This document shows positions 14,271 through 21,297 of a stretch of 21,297 nucleotides of DNA, piece after piece (within the stretch, counting starts at the first letter, position 1; each line of letters opens with the position of its first letter). This DNA is from Coriobacteriia bacterium (GTDB lineage Bacteria; Actinomycetota; Coriobacteriia; Coriobacteriales; Atopobiaceae). The notes beneath the pieces are model-generated. The model saw nothing but the letters and a program-made list of their open reading frames with translations, had not been told where the DNA came from and did no database searches. Location of the stretch: NCBI GenBank assembly GCA_003150175.1, contig QAKZ01000062.1:1-21297 (forward strand), in the 5' to 3' direction. Position numbers and translations under genes: made by a program.

Positions 14271-14555
14271 CATGCGTTGGTTTTATGGGGCGTCGGTAAA
14301 CTCGCACGAGAAGTCCGGGGTGTCGGTAGGGCACGCACCAGAATGCCGGAGCGTCGGTAGGGCACGCACCAGAATGCCGGAGCGTCGGTACCGATACTCC
14401 GGCATTCTGGTGCAGCAAGGTGTCGAGAAGGGCGTTTCTTACCAGGGATCGGGGCTGTCGGTAGGGATTACGCCGAAATGAGGGACCGTCGGTACCGACG
14501 GTCCCGGATTCTGGTGCAGCTTTACCGACGTTCTCGTTTTCCGGTGCGGCGCGAG
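14271..14555. repeat. Family B repeat cluster, right copy (nine units)
   Basis: Forward cores TCGGTA start at 14293, 14323, 14354, 14385, 14458 and 14489; reverse cores TACCGA start at 14389, 14493 and 14523. Two adjacent units (14335-14359 and 14366-14390) are nearly identical, containing CACCAGAATGCCGGAGCG. The dyads are at 14385-14394 and 14489-14498. The successive spacings 30, 31, 31, 4, 69, 31, 4, 30 match the left cluster read on the opposite strand. The element ends are CTCGCGC (12699) and GCGCGAG (14549-14555). Confidence 0.9.
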
Positions 14556-14651
14556 GGCGTGAAGGCGTGAGACGGCTACGCGAGGCCGCGAGGCGGCGGC
14601 GCACGGAGAGCCGACGGCTTACGGTTTGGCCGCCCCACGCGCCCCCCGGCG

Positions 14652-16910
14652 CTACATGAGCTTCGTCGACTCGATCTTCTCCTCGATCCAGTCGTTCAGG
14701 CGGACGACCGGCTTGCGCAGTAGCAGGCCCAGAAGCAGCGCGGGCACGAGGTAGGCCGCGAGCATGACGAGCTCCCCCCAGAAGTCGCCGTTGTAGACGC
14801 CGAACATCGCGGCGCGCATGGCGTTCTCGGAGTGGACGAACGGCAGCCACGGGTACGCCGCCTGGAAGAAGCCCTGCGGGAGCATTTGCACGGGGAACGT
14901 GCCGCCCGAGCCGGCGACCTGGATGACCATGAGGACGACCGCGATGGCCTTGCCCACGTCGCCGAAGCTCGCGGTGAGCGCGTAGATGATGTTGACGAAC
15001 ACGAACGACGCCATCATGCCCGCGAGCACGAACAACACCGGATGCTCGCACTGGATGCCGAGGAAGAACAGGTCTCCGAGCAGGATGAGCAGCGTCTGCG
15101 CAAAGCCGATGAGCACAAAGAAGACCATTCGCCCGAGGTAGGCGTGGCGCGGCTTGGCCCCCGTCTCGCGCAGGGCGTCCTCGCTCGGCTTGCACTTGAC
15201 GAGCGCCGCGATCACGACCCCGCCGATCCAGATAGCGAGCGTGGTGTAGAAGGGCGCCATCGCGCTGCCGTTGTTCTCGATGGGGTAGATGGCGTCGCGG
15301 TCGATGCTCACGGGCTCGGCGATGAAGTCCGCGAGCGCGGTCGAGCCGCCAGAAAGGATCGCGCGGATCGTGCCCATGTCGCCCGTGGCGAGCGCGCCGT
15401 CGAGCGCGCTGGTCAGGTCGCCGAGCTTGGTCGCCGCCTCGTCGAGCGAGTCGGCGGCGGAGCTCACGCTCGTCTTCGTGTCGTCGAGGTCCTTGGATGC
15501 CGAGGCCGCGGTCCCGTTTACCGCATCGAGGGTCGACGAGATAGACGAGCCGATAGCGTCAGCGTCGCTCGCGGCGGAATCGATCTTCGATGCGAGGTCG
15601 CCAAGGCTCTGCCTGAGGTCGCCCTCGAAGTCGCCCTGCACGGAGGTGATGCCGCTTTTCGCCTTGTCCACGAGGTCGTCGAGCTGCTGCTTCGAGTCGG
15701 CGGCGGCGCCGGAGGCGGTCCCCACGTCGCCTGCGGTCTTGCGCAGGCCCGCGCTGAGGTCGGCGAGCGAGGCGCGCAGCGACCTCACGCTCGAGTTCAG
15801 CCCGTCCATGGTCACGTAGGCGGAGTACACGTCGTCGCGGGAAACCCCGATCTGCCCGGTGAACCCGGGGTCGGCGCCGTTGTCCCAGCTCTCGTACCAG
15901 GTCTTTGTGAGGGTGTCGGTCTGCCCGAGCGCGTCCAGGAGCTTGTCGAGCTCCGCGACCTGGGTGTCCACGGTCCCCGCCGCGGACTCCAGTGCCGCCT
16001 GCGAGGCGCCGGCGGCGTCGCCCGCGTCGCTGAACGCGTCGTCGATCGATGCCTTGACCTTGTCCATGCTCGCCGAGCTGCTTGCGAGCGCCTTGTTCAC
16101 GGAGTCGGTCGCCCCGTCGACCGCGGAGCTGAGCGAGCGCACGTCGCCCGCCGTTTCGCGCAGTCCGTCGCCGACCTCGGCGGTCGCCTTGACGGAGTCC
16201 GAGGCACCGCCCGTACCGTTGCCCAGAAGCGAGGACGCGGAGTCGAGGATCGAGGCGAAGCTGCGCGTGGTCGATGCGGTCTCCTGGAGGCCCTTCTGCG
16301 CGTCGGTCACGGCGGAATTGAGCTTACCCGTGAACTCGGCGAGCTGGTCGTCGTCGAGGTAGTTCGTGAGATCCTCGAGCACGCCCGCGCCCACGCTCGT
16401 CACGGACGAGGCGAAGGACTCGTCGATGTCCTGCTGGACGGCGGTCGAGGCTTTGTTCGTCACGATCTGCGCGATGGCGTTGGCCTTCTCGTTCTGGTAA
16501 AAGAGCACCTTCGGCTTGGTCGCGGAGCTGGAGAGCACGCTCATCATGTCCGTCGTGAAGTCCTCGGGGAACACGATCGCGGCGTAGTACTTGCCGCTCT
16601 GCACGCCCTCGATGGCCTCGTCCTCGCTCGTCATGGTGTACCCGATGGAGGTGGACTCGACGAGCGACGAGGTCATGCGTTCGCCCATGTTGAGCGACAT
16701 CGGAATCAGCTCGCCGGTGTAGCCGGCGTCGGAGTTGGCGACGGCGACCTTGAGGTTGCCGGTGTTGCCGTAGGGGTCCCAGCTGCCGGCGATGTTGAAC
16801 CAGGCGTAGAAGCTCGGCACGACGACCATGCCGACGCAGACGACGAGGCTGATGACGTTGGCGAAGACGTGCTCGGCGTCCCTCTTTACGAATGCGAAGA
16901 AGCGCTGCAT
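14652..16910 (-). CDS. YhgE/Pip family membrane protein (shorter paralogue)
   Basis: About 752 residues. An N-terminal membrane helix (about 18-40) leads into FYAWFNIAGSWDPYGNT, the family signature. A long extracytoplasmic region follows, rich in Ser, Ala and Asp with coiled-coil-like heptads (about 190-520). Then come about five membrane segments ending in LVPALLLGLLLRKPVVRL. This is the YhgE/Pip architecture, related to ABC-2-type membrane proteins, the Lactococcus phage-infection protein and EsaA. Its role is not established; export or envelope scaffolding is likely. The ATG overlaps the upstream stop (TGATG); a GTG one codon earlier (16913) is an alternative with GGGAGG better spaced. 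It is the second gene of a pair. Confidence 0.9.
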   Translation of the reverse strand: MQRFFAFVKRDAEHVFANVISLVVCVGMVVVPSFYAWFNIAGSWDPYGNTGNLKVAVANSDAGYTGELIPMSLNMGERMTSSLVESTSIGYTMTSEDEAIEGVQSGKYYAAIVFPEDFTTDMMSVLSSSATKPKVLFYQNEKANAIAQIVTNKASTAVQQDIDESFASSVTSVGAGVLEDLTNYLDDDQLAEFTGKLNSAVTDAQKGLQETASTTRSFASILDSASSLLGNGTGGASDSVKATAEVGDGLRETAGDVRSLSSAVDGATDSVNKALASSSASMDKVKASIDDAFSDAGDAAGASQAALESAAGTVDTQVAELDKLLDALGQTDTLTKTWYESWDNGADPGFTGQIGVSRDDVYSAYVTMDGLNSSVRSLRASLADLSAGLRKTAGDVGTASGAAADSKQQLDDLVDKAKSGITSVQGDFEGDLRQSLGDLASKIDSAASDADAIGSSISSTLDAVNGTAASASKDLDDTKTSVSSAADSLDEAATKLGDLTSALDGALATGDMGTIRAILSGGSTALADFIAEPVSIDRDAIYPIENNGSAMAPFYTTLAIWIGGVVIAALVKCKPSEDALRETGAKPRHAYLGRMVFFVLIGFAQTLLILLGDLFFLGIQCEHPVLFVLAGMMASFVFVNIIYALTASFGDVGKAIAVVLMVIQVAGSGGTFPVQMLPQGFFQAAYPWLPFVHSENAMRAAMFGVYNGDFWGELVMLAAYLVPALLLGLLLRKPVVRLNDWIEEKIESTKLM

Positions 16911-19633
16911 CACTCATCGCCTCCCTTCTGGTTCCAGTGGCGCGCGGCGTGCTGGCCCATCGCGACGGTCTTCCCGGCATCGGCGCCGGCAACGGCGTTG
17001 CCCGTGCCGTCCGCGTCCTCGGAGGCACGGACGTCCTTGTCCAACCGCATTTTGTCTATGGGCGCGAACGCGAGGAACTCGTTGCGGAGCTCGTCGTCGA
17101 GCATCGCGTAGAGGCCGTCCTTGCCCATGTTCGAGAGGTCGGTTTTCTGCGCCACGCGCTCGTGGAGGTACTCGACCACGATGAGGAACGTGCAGATGAC
17201 AACGAGCGAGATGATCCAGAGCATGAGCATGGTGAACTTGGCCTCGGTCACGAACATGAGGACCAGGAGCATGAGCGGAACGACGATCAGCGCTAGGAAG
17301 CCGCGGCGCACGAGCACGGGGTAGACGAGCTCGAAGCCGGCCGCGCGGGCGAGGAAGGTCTCGCGGTAGGTGTCGGAGTCCATGATCGCCTTGACGATGG
17401 TGGCCAGGCGGAAGTGCCCCTTCATGCCGGTGCGCTCGGTGATCATCATGTCGGTGTCGCCGAGCTTGCGATCAAAGAGGCTGTTGATGTTGAGCAGATG
17501 CTTGCGAGCCGTCACGCCGATGAGCAGCGCGGGGATCAGGTAGACGAGGAGCACCAGCAGGTTCTGGGCGTAGTAGTTGCCGTAGAACCCCGCGATGGCC
17601 TCGCGCATCGCGTTGATGCCGTAGGTGAAGGGCAGCCACGGGTTCAGCGCCTGGAAGAAGCCCGGCTGCATCTGGATGGGGTAGAGGCCCGAGGCGCCGG
17701 GGATCTGGAGCACGACGAGGAGCACCCCGAGCGCCTTGCCGATGTGCTTGAAGGCGACGGAGAGCGCGTAGATGAGGAAGACGTACACGAAGCTCTCGAC
17801 CATGCCGGCAAAGACGAACGCCGCCGGGCTCGTGCACTGGATGCCCAGGCAGATGTCTCCGACGCAGCAGATGATCGCCTGGACCTGGCCGATGAGGTTG
17901 AGCAGCAGCCAGCGGCCAAAGAAGCCCTCCCAGGCCTTGAAGTCGCCGATCCCCTCGCGGTCGACCTCGAGCTTATAGATGGCCACGAGGACGAAGCCGC
18001 CGACCCACAGCGCGAGGTTCGTGTAGAAGGGCGTGACGCCGCTGCCGTAGTTGTCCACCGGGTAGACGGGCATGTCCTCGAGCTCGGCGGGGGAGCCGAG
18101 GAACTCGCCGACGCTCTGGGCGTCGAGGCCGAGGACGTCCTTGATGCCGGCGAAGTTCTCGGCGGACTCGACCGCCGAGACGTCCTCGCCGATGCCGTCG
18201 AGCTTGCCCGCGGCGTCGCGAACGGAGCCCGAGGTGGAGTCGAGGGTCGTCGAGCACTGAGCGAGGATGCCGTCGAGCTCGGACAGGGCGCTGTCCGCCT
18301 GCGAGAGCATGGCGGGAAGCGAGGACGCGGTGCCCACGAGCTTGCCGCCGGTGTTTGAGAAACCGTCGAGCGCCTCGTTGAGCTGCGGCATCGTCGTGGA
18401 CGAGAGGTCCTTCTGGAGGCCCGCGAGGCCGGAGGTGGCCTGGCTGATCGCCGCGCTCACCGAGTCGGAGAGGCCCTGGACGTTGCCAGTCGTCTGCTTG
18501 AGGCCGTCGGAGACCTGCTGCAGCTGGTCGAGCGCGGCCTGCTGCGACGCGGAGAGCTCGGCGGTGACGTCGAGGCTCGCGTCGATGCTGGAGGTCACCT
18601 GCGCGGCGTAGTCGTTGCCGCCGACGCTCACCGTCCAGTCGCGCACCCGCTGAAGCCCGCCCTGCACGTTCGTGGTCGCGCCGTCGAGGGCGCGCACCTG
18701 CGCAATCGCGGCGTCGAGGCGGCCGGTCGCCCAGCCCACGTCGCCTGCGATGAGGCCGATGTTGTAGTTGGCGGTCGAGCTCACCGAGTCGATCGTCGAG
18801 GCGCCGGTCGAAAGCGCGCTGCCCAGCTGCGCGGCGAGCCCCGTCGCCTTGGTGCGCGTGCCGGCGAGGGTGTCGAGCGTGTCCGCGAGCCCGTCGCCGA
18901 GACCTCCCGCGCGCTCGCCGACCTCGGAGAGCGTCTGCCTCGCCGAGGCGACGGTGTCGCGGGCAGAGCCGATCGTGCCTTGGGCGGCGTCGATGCCGTC
19001 CGCGAGCTCGATCAGCTGGCCGGAGGCGCCCGCGAGGTCGCCCGCCGCGGTGTCGCGCGCCCCGTCGAGCTCGCTCGCCGCCGTGCCCGTCGCGCCCTGG
19101 AGCTTCTCGGCCACGGTCTTTCCCACCACCTCGACGAACTGGTTGGAGATCTGGTCGTCGATCGTCGTGGAGCCGGTGTCGGTGACCTTGGGCGCGACGG
19201 CGTTGGCCTTCTCGTTGACGTAGTAGGCGATGTGGGCCTTGTCGGTGTTGCCGTCGAGCACGTCGGCGAGGTCCTGGGTGAAGTCGGAGGGGACGACGAA
19301 CGCGGCGTAGTACTTGCCGGCCTTGACGCCCTCGACCGCCTCGTTCTCGTCGTCGATGAAGGTCCAGCCGAGCTGGGTGTTCTCCGCGAGCTGGTCGTGA
19401 ATCATGTCGCCGGCGTTGATGAAGCCGAGGTCTTTGATGTCGGCGCCCTTGTCCTCGATGGTCACGGCGATGGGCACCGTGGAGGTGTTCTCGTAGGGGT
19501 CCCAGTTGGCCAGGATGTTGAACCACGCGTAGAGCGAGGGGATGATGGCCACGCCGATCGTGACCGCGACGGCGACGGGGTTTCTCAGCAGCCGCATGAG
19601 GTCGCGGCTGAATATCTGCCATGCCTTGCGCAC
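16910..19633 (-). CDS. YhgE/Pip family membrane protein (longer paralogue)
   Basis: 907 residues, paralogous to the gene after it: an N-terminal helix, then SLYAWFNILANWDPYENT (34-51), a Ser/Ala/Asp-rich periplasm-side coiled region to about 520, and five membrane segments (FYTNLALWVGGFVLVAIYKL onward). It differs by a C-terminal extension of about 180 residues after LLNINSLFDRKLG, which holds two more membrane helices (FLALIVVPLMLLVLMFV and LWIISLVVICTFLIVV) and an acidic cytosolic tail. The start is GTG, with AGAGG 6-7 nt upstream. Its stop overlaps the next start, so the two proteins are made together and probably form a complex. It is divergent from a TetR gene, its likely regulator. The substrate is unknown. 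Confidence 0.9.
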   Translation of the reverse strand: MRKAWQIFSRDLMRLLRNPVAVAVTIGVAIIPSLYAWFNILANWDPYENTSTVPIAVTIEDKGADIKDLGFINAGDMIHDQLAENTQLGWTFIDDENEAVEGVKAGKYYAAFVVPSDFTQDLADVLDGNTDKAHIAYYVNEKANAVAPKVTDTGSTTIDDQISNQFVEVVGKTVAEKLQGATGTAASELDGARDTAAGDLAGASGQLIELADGIDAAQGTIGSARDTVASARQTLSEVGERAGGLGDGLADTLDTLAGTRTKATGLAAQLGSALSTGASTIDSVSSTANYNIGLIAGDVGWATGRLDAAIAQVRALDGATTNVQGGLQRVRDWTVSVGGNDYAAQVTSSIDASLDVTAELSASQQAALDQLQQVSDGLKQTTGNVQGLSDSVSAAISQATSGLAGLQKDLSSTTMPQLNEALDGFSNTGGKLVGTASSLPAMLSQADSALSELDGILAQCSTTLDSTSGSVRDAAGKLDGIGEDVSAVESAENFAGIKDVLGLDAQSVGEFLGSPAELEDMPVYPVDNYGSGVTPFYTNLALWVGGFVLVAIYKLEVDREGIGDFKAWEGFFGRWLLLNLIGQVQAIICCVGDICLGIQCTSPAAFVFAGMVESFVYVFLIYALSVAFKHIGKALGVLLVVLQIPGASGLYPIQMQPGFFQALNPWLPFTYGINAMREAIAGFYGNYYAQNLLVLLVYLIPALLIGVTARKHLLNINSLFDRKLGDTDMMITERTGMKGHFRLATIVKAIMDSDTYRETFLARAAGFELVYPVLVRRGFLALIVVPLMLLVLMFVTEAKFTMLMLWIISLVVICTFLIVVEYLHERVAQKTDLSNMGKDGLYAMLDDELRNEFLAFAPIDKMRLDKDVRASEDADGTGNAVAGADAGKTVAMGQHAARHWNQKGGDE

Positions 19634-19847
19634 AGGTGCCTCTTTCGAAAAAATCGGGGACGGGTGTAAATCTCGCGGTTCCGCTCGCGCACGTGCGCCG
19701 CGAACAGCGTTTTGCAGAAAACAATGTAGCCAATCGACGGGACAACAATACCGACAGCGTTCAGTTTTTTTGAAAATCGCTCAAAATTGTAAAGAAACGC
19801 TTTCGGCTGATGCTAGAATCGCCCAGTACAGAGGGGAGCGTTTGTTT
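19634..19847. promoter_or_regulatory. Divergent control region with candidate TetR operator
   Basis: 214 bp between the GTG of the YhgE/Pip gene and the ATG of the TetR gene, AT-rich in the centre. TTTTGA (19768-19773) and TCAAAA (19781-19786) form an inverted repeat with a 7-bp spacer, within a wider GCGTT/AACGC pair (19757-19761 and 19796-19800). TGCTAGAAT at 19811-19819 is an extended -10 for the TetR gene, with no good -35. The inverted repeat sits just upstream of it, as expected for an autoregulated TetR that also controls the divergent pair. Confidence 0.5.
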
Positions 19848-20717
19848 ATGGGAATCCTGTCCGGCCGCGACGTCGCGGCCGATATCGAGAAGGATGTGCG
19901 CAAGGTGCGTGCGGCCCGCGACGGGGCAGTGGGCGCCGCCCAGGACCGCTTGCGCGCCGAGACCAAGACGCGCAAGTCCGCCGCCACGCGCGAGAAGATC
20001 ATGTCCGCGGCGACCGAGCTCATGGCCGAGCACAACGGCACCGACTTCCAGATGAGCGAGGTCAGCGCCCGCTGCCAAATGTCCAAGGGCTCCCTCTACT
20101 ACTACTTTGCGGACAAGGACGCGCTCGTGGAGGCGATCTTCGACTGCGAGGTCGACGAGCTCGTGGCGAGCATCGAGTCCGTCGTGGCAAACGCCCCGTC
20201 CTCGCTCGCCTCCATCCGCGGACTTGCCGACGTGCTCGCCGCGAGCATGCTGCCCAAGAGCCCCCTCGCGCTCGCCGTCACGCGCGAGCTCCTGGGGGCA
20301 AAGAAGGCCGTCCTGCCGACGGTCGAGTCGCGCCTCGCGAAGATCATCGGGATCTTCGAGGCGCAGGTGGACCGGGCAAAGGCCGAGGGGCTCGCGCGCG
20401 CGGACATCGACTCGCGACTGTGCGCCATCGCCGTGGCAGGCGCCTTCACCTTCGCGATCTTCGAGCGCCCCGGCGAGGGCGACGGGGCGGGCGCCGGCGA
20501 GAAGGACGCGCCCGCTTCCGACAAGAGCTTCTCCGACCAGCTCGTCGACCTCCTCATCTGCGGCATGGGAACGCCCGGCGCCATCGAGGACTTCGCGGCG
20601 GAGAAGGACCTGCGCGCGGACGGCGCGACCGCGGCGGCGGAGCCCCCGTCGCCTGCGGGGCCACCCGCGCCCGAGGAGCCGACCGTTCCCGCGGGGTCGC
20701 CCGCGCCCGCGGAATGA
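19848..20717 (+). CDS. TetR/AcrR family transcriptional regulator
   Basis: 289 residues from the ATG preceded by GAGGGGAG. The TetR DNA-binding domain is at about 46-94: TREKIMSAATELMAEHNG, then MSEVSARCQMSKGSLYYYFADKDALVEAIF, with the classic SKGSLYYYF recognition helix end. A ligand-binding helical domain follows to about 240. Two things are unusual: a 45-residue charged N-terminal extension before the HTH and a low-complexity Pro/Ala tail from about 261, both absent from typical 200-residue TetR proteins. It is transcribed away from the two YhgE/Pip genes and is probably their repressor. The ligand is unknown. The next gene, metK, has its own leader. Confidence 0.92.
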   Translation: MGILSGRDVAADIEKDVRKVRAARDGAVGAAQDRLRAETKTRKSAATREKIMSAATELMAEHNGTDFQMSEVSARCQMSKGSLYYYFADKDALVEAIFDCEVDELVASIESVVANAPSSLASIRGLADVLAASMLPKSPLALAVTRELLGAKKAVLPTVESRLAKIIGIFEAQVDRAKAEGLARADIDSRLCAIAVAGAFTFAIFERPGEGDGAGAGEKDAPASDKSFSDQLVDLLICGMGTPGAIEDFAAEKDLRADGATAAAEPPSPAGPPAPEEPTVPAGSPAPAE

Positions 20718-20752
20718 CGCCCGCCGTCCTCGGGTATTAAACATGGTTACGG

Positions 20753-20777
20753 CGCCGGGTGCCTGACCTGCCCGGCG
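20753..20777 (+). promoter_or_regulatory. Hairpin in the metK leader
   Basis: CGCCGGG (20753-20759) pairs perfectly with CCCGGCG (20771-20777) around an 11-nt loop, 36 bp before the metK ATG. No T-run follows. It may be a terminator remnant for the TetR gene or a leader structure; it lacks the multi-helix layout of a SAM riboswitch. Confidence 0.4.
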
Positions 20778-20812
20778 AAACACAGTGACTGCAGCAGAAA
20801 GGAAGCACACGC

Positions 20813-21297
20813 ATGTCACAGAAGAACTACTACTTCACCTCCGAGAGCGTTACCGAAGGGCACCCCGACAAGATCTGCGACCAGGTGAGCGACGCGATCC
20901 TGGACGCCATTCTCGCCAAGGAGTCTGAGCTCGAGGCCTCGGGCTACGTCGCCCCCGACGGCGTCCCCGCCAAGCTCGACAACGTCCGCTGCGCGGTCGA
21001 GACCTTCGTCACCACCGGCACCGTGATCGTCGCCGGCGAGGTCCGCACCGAGGCCTACGTCGATGTCCAGAAGGTCGCGCGCGAGACCATCCGCCGTATC
21101 GGCTACGACCGCGCGAAGTTCGGCTTCGACTGCGACACCTGCGGCGTCCTCAACCTCATCCACGAGCAGAGCGCCGACATCGCCGCCGGCGTCGACGAGT
21201 CCTACGACGCCCAGGCCGGGCGCACGACCGACCCCATCGACGAGGTGGGCGCCGGCGACCAGGGCATGATGTTCGGCTACGCCTGCGACGAGACCCC
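20813..21297 (+). CDS. metK: S-adenosylmethionine synthase, N-terminal part (3' end outside window)
   Basis: Makes SAM from methionine and ATP, in the cytoplasm. The first 161 residues are visible. The N-terminus [27 protein letters not shown] is diagnostic, and [11 protein letters not shown] and the [12 protein letters not shown] hexapeptide region (ATP/phosphate binding, at the window edge) are present. The AGAAAGGAAG ribosome-binding site lies 8 nt before the ATG. A short insertion, [19 protein letters not shown], sits after the first helix, as in several actinobacterial enzymes. The gene is cut by the right edge, so its end and any downstream partner cannot be described. Confidence 0.97.
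   Translation, partial: MSQKNYYFTSESVTEGHPDKICDQVSDAILDAILAKESELEASGYVAPDGVPAKLDNVRCAVETFVTTGTVIVAGEVRTEAYVDVQKVARETIRRIGYDRAKFGFDCDTCGVLNLIHEQSADIAAGVDESYDAQAGRTTDPIDEVGAGDQGMMFGYACDET

Larger units (their letters stand above)
14074..14651. other. Intergenic region: nuclease-like gene promoter and right family B cluster
   Basis: There is no supportable gene in these 578 bp. 14074-14200 is AT-rich promoter DNA with 11-bp repeats; 14271-14555 is the right family B cluster; 14556-14651 is GC-rich sequence downstream of the YhgE/Pip operon in which I see no clear terminator. Confidence 0.75.

Noticed and set aside
14188..15195. Minus-strand frame running from the YhgE/Pip gene through the right family B cluster
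   Set aside because: It is in a different frame from the real gene, and its repetitive peptide comes from the DNA repeats.
14832..17111. A 759-codon plus-strand open frame opposite the YhgE/Pip gene, and a similar 591-codon minus-strand one at 17973-19748
   Set aside because: Their translations are Arg/Gly/Val/His-rich with no domain features, and the other frame in each case encodes a clear YhgE/Pip protein.
20718..20812. SAM riboswitch ahead of metK
   Set aside because: Only one 7-bp hairpin is present in 95 bp, with no multi-helix junction or pseudoknot layout that I can recognise.

Overview
The window is GC-rich, densely packed bacterial DNA. Its gene content and protein style point to an actinobacterium of the class Coriobacteriia, in the range of Collinsella, Enorma or Olsenella. 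That placement is an inference from gene families and composition; there is no rRNA in the window to confirm it.

Layout. (1) 1-2114: the end of a polar amino-acid ABC uptake operon (substrate-binding protein, then two permeases), closed by a strong terminator. (2) 2117-4637: a cytidylate-kinase-like protein and a single-chain iron-sulfur L-serine dehydratase, 3 bp apart. (3) 4693-6288: a lone minus-strand gene for an AbiEi/DUF559-like PD-(D/E)XK protein, bracketed by three 65-bp palindromes (family A) and next to a 17-bp tandem repeat. (4) 6396-9523: a DUF969-DUF979 membrane pair, pyroglutamyl peptidase and a GyrI-like ligand-binding protein, ending in a two-way terminator. (5) 9552-12644, minus strand: a cupin, gltX and an M19 dipeptidase. 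(6) 12699-14555: a second lone minus-strand nuclease-like gene between two mirror-image repeat clusters (family B). (7) 14652-20717: two large YhgE/Pip membrane proteins in an overlapping operon, divergent from a TetR-type regulator. (8) 20813 to the end: the start of metK.

How the genes fit together. Most of the window is peptide and amino-acid economy: amino-acid import, serine deamination to pyruvate, pyroglutamyl-peptide and dipeptide hydrolysis, Glu-tRNA charging and SAM synthesis. TetR with the YhgE/Pip pair looks like a self-contained regulated envelope module.

The most unusual content is regions 3 and 6. Two distantly related orphan nuclease-like genes each sit alone between housekeeping operons, and each is bracketed by its own family of palindromic repeats. 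In region 6 the two flanking clusters each hold nine copies of a TCGGTA-cored unit. Read inward to outward they have the same order (FFFFR-FFRR) and exactly the same core-to-core spacings (30, 31, 31, 4, 69, 31, 4, 30), although the sequence between cores has diverged. This is the best candidate here for an undescribed repeat-plus-nuclease element.
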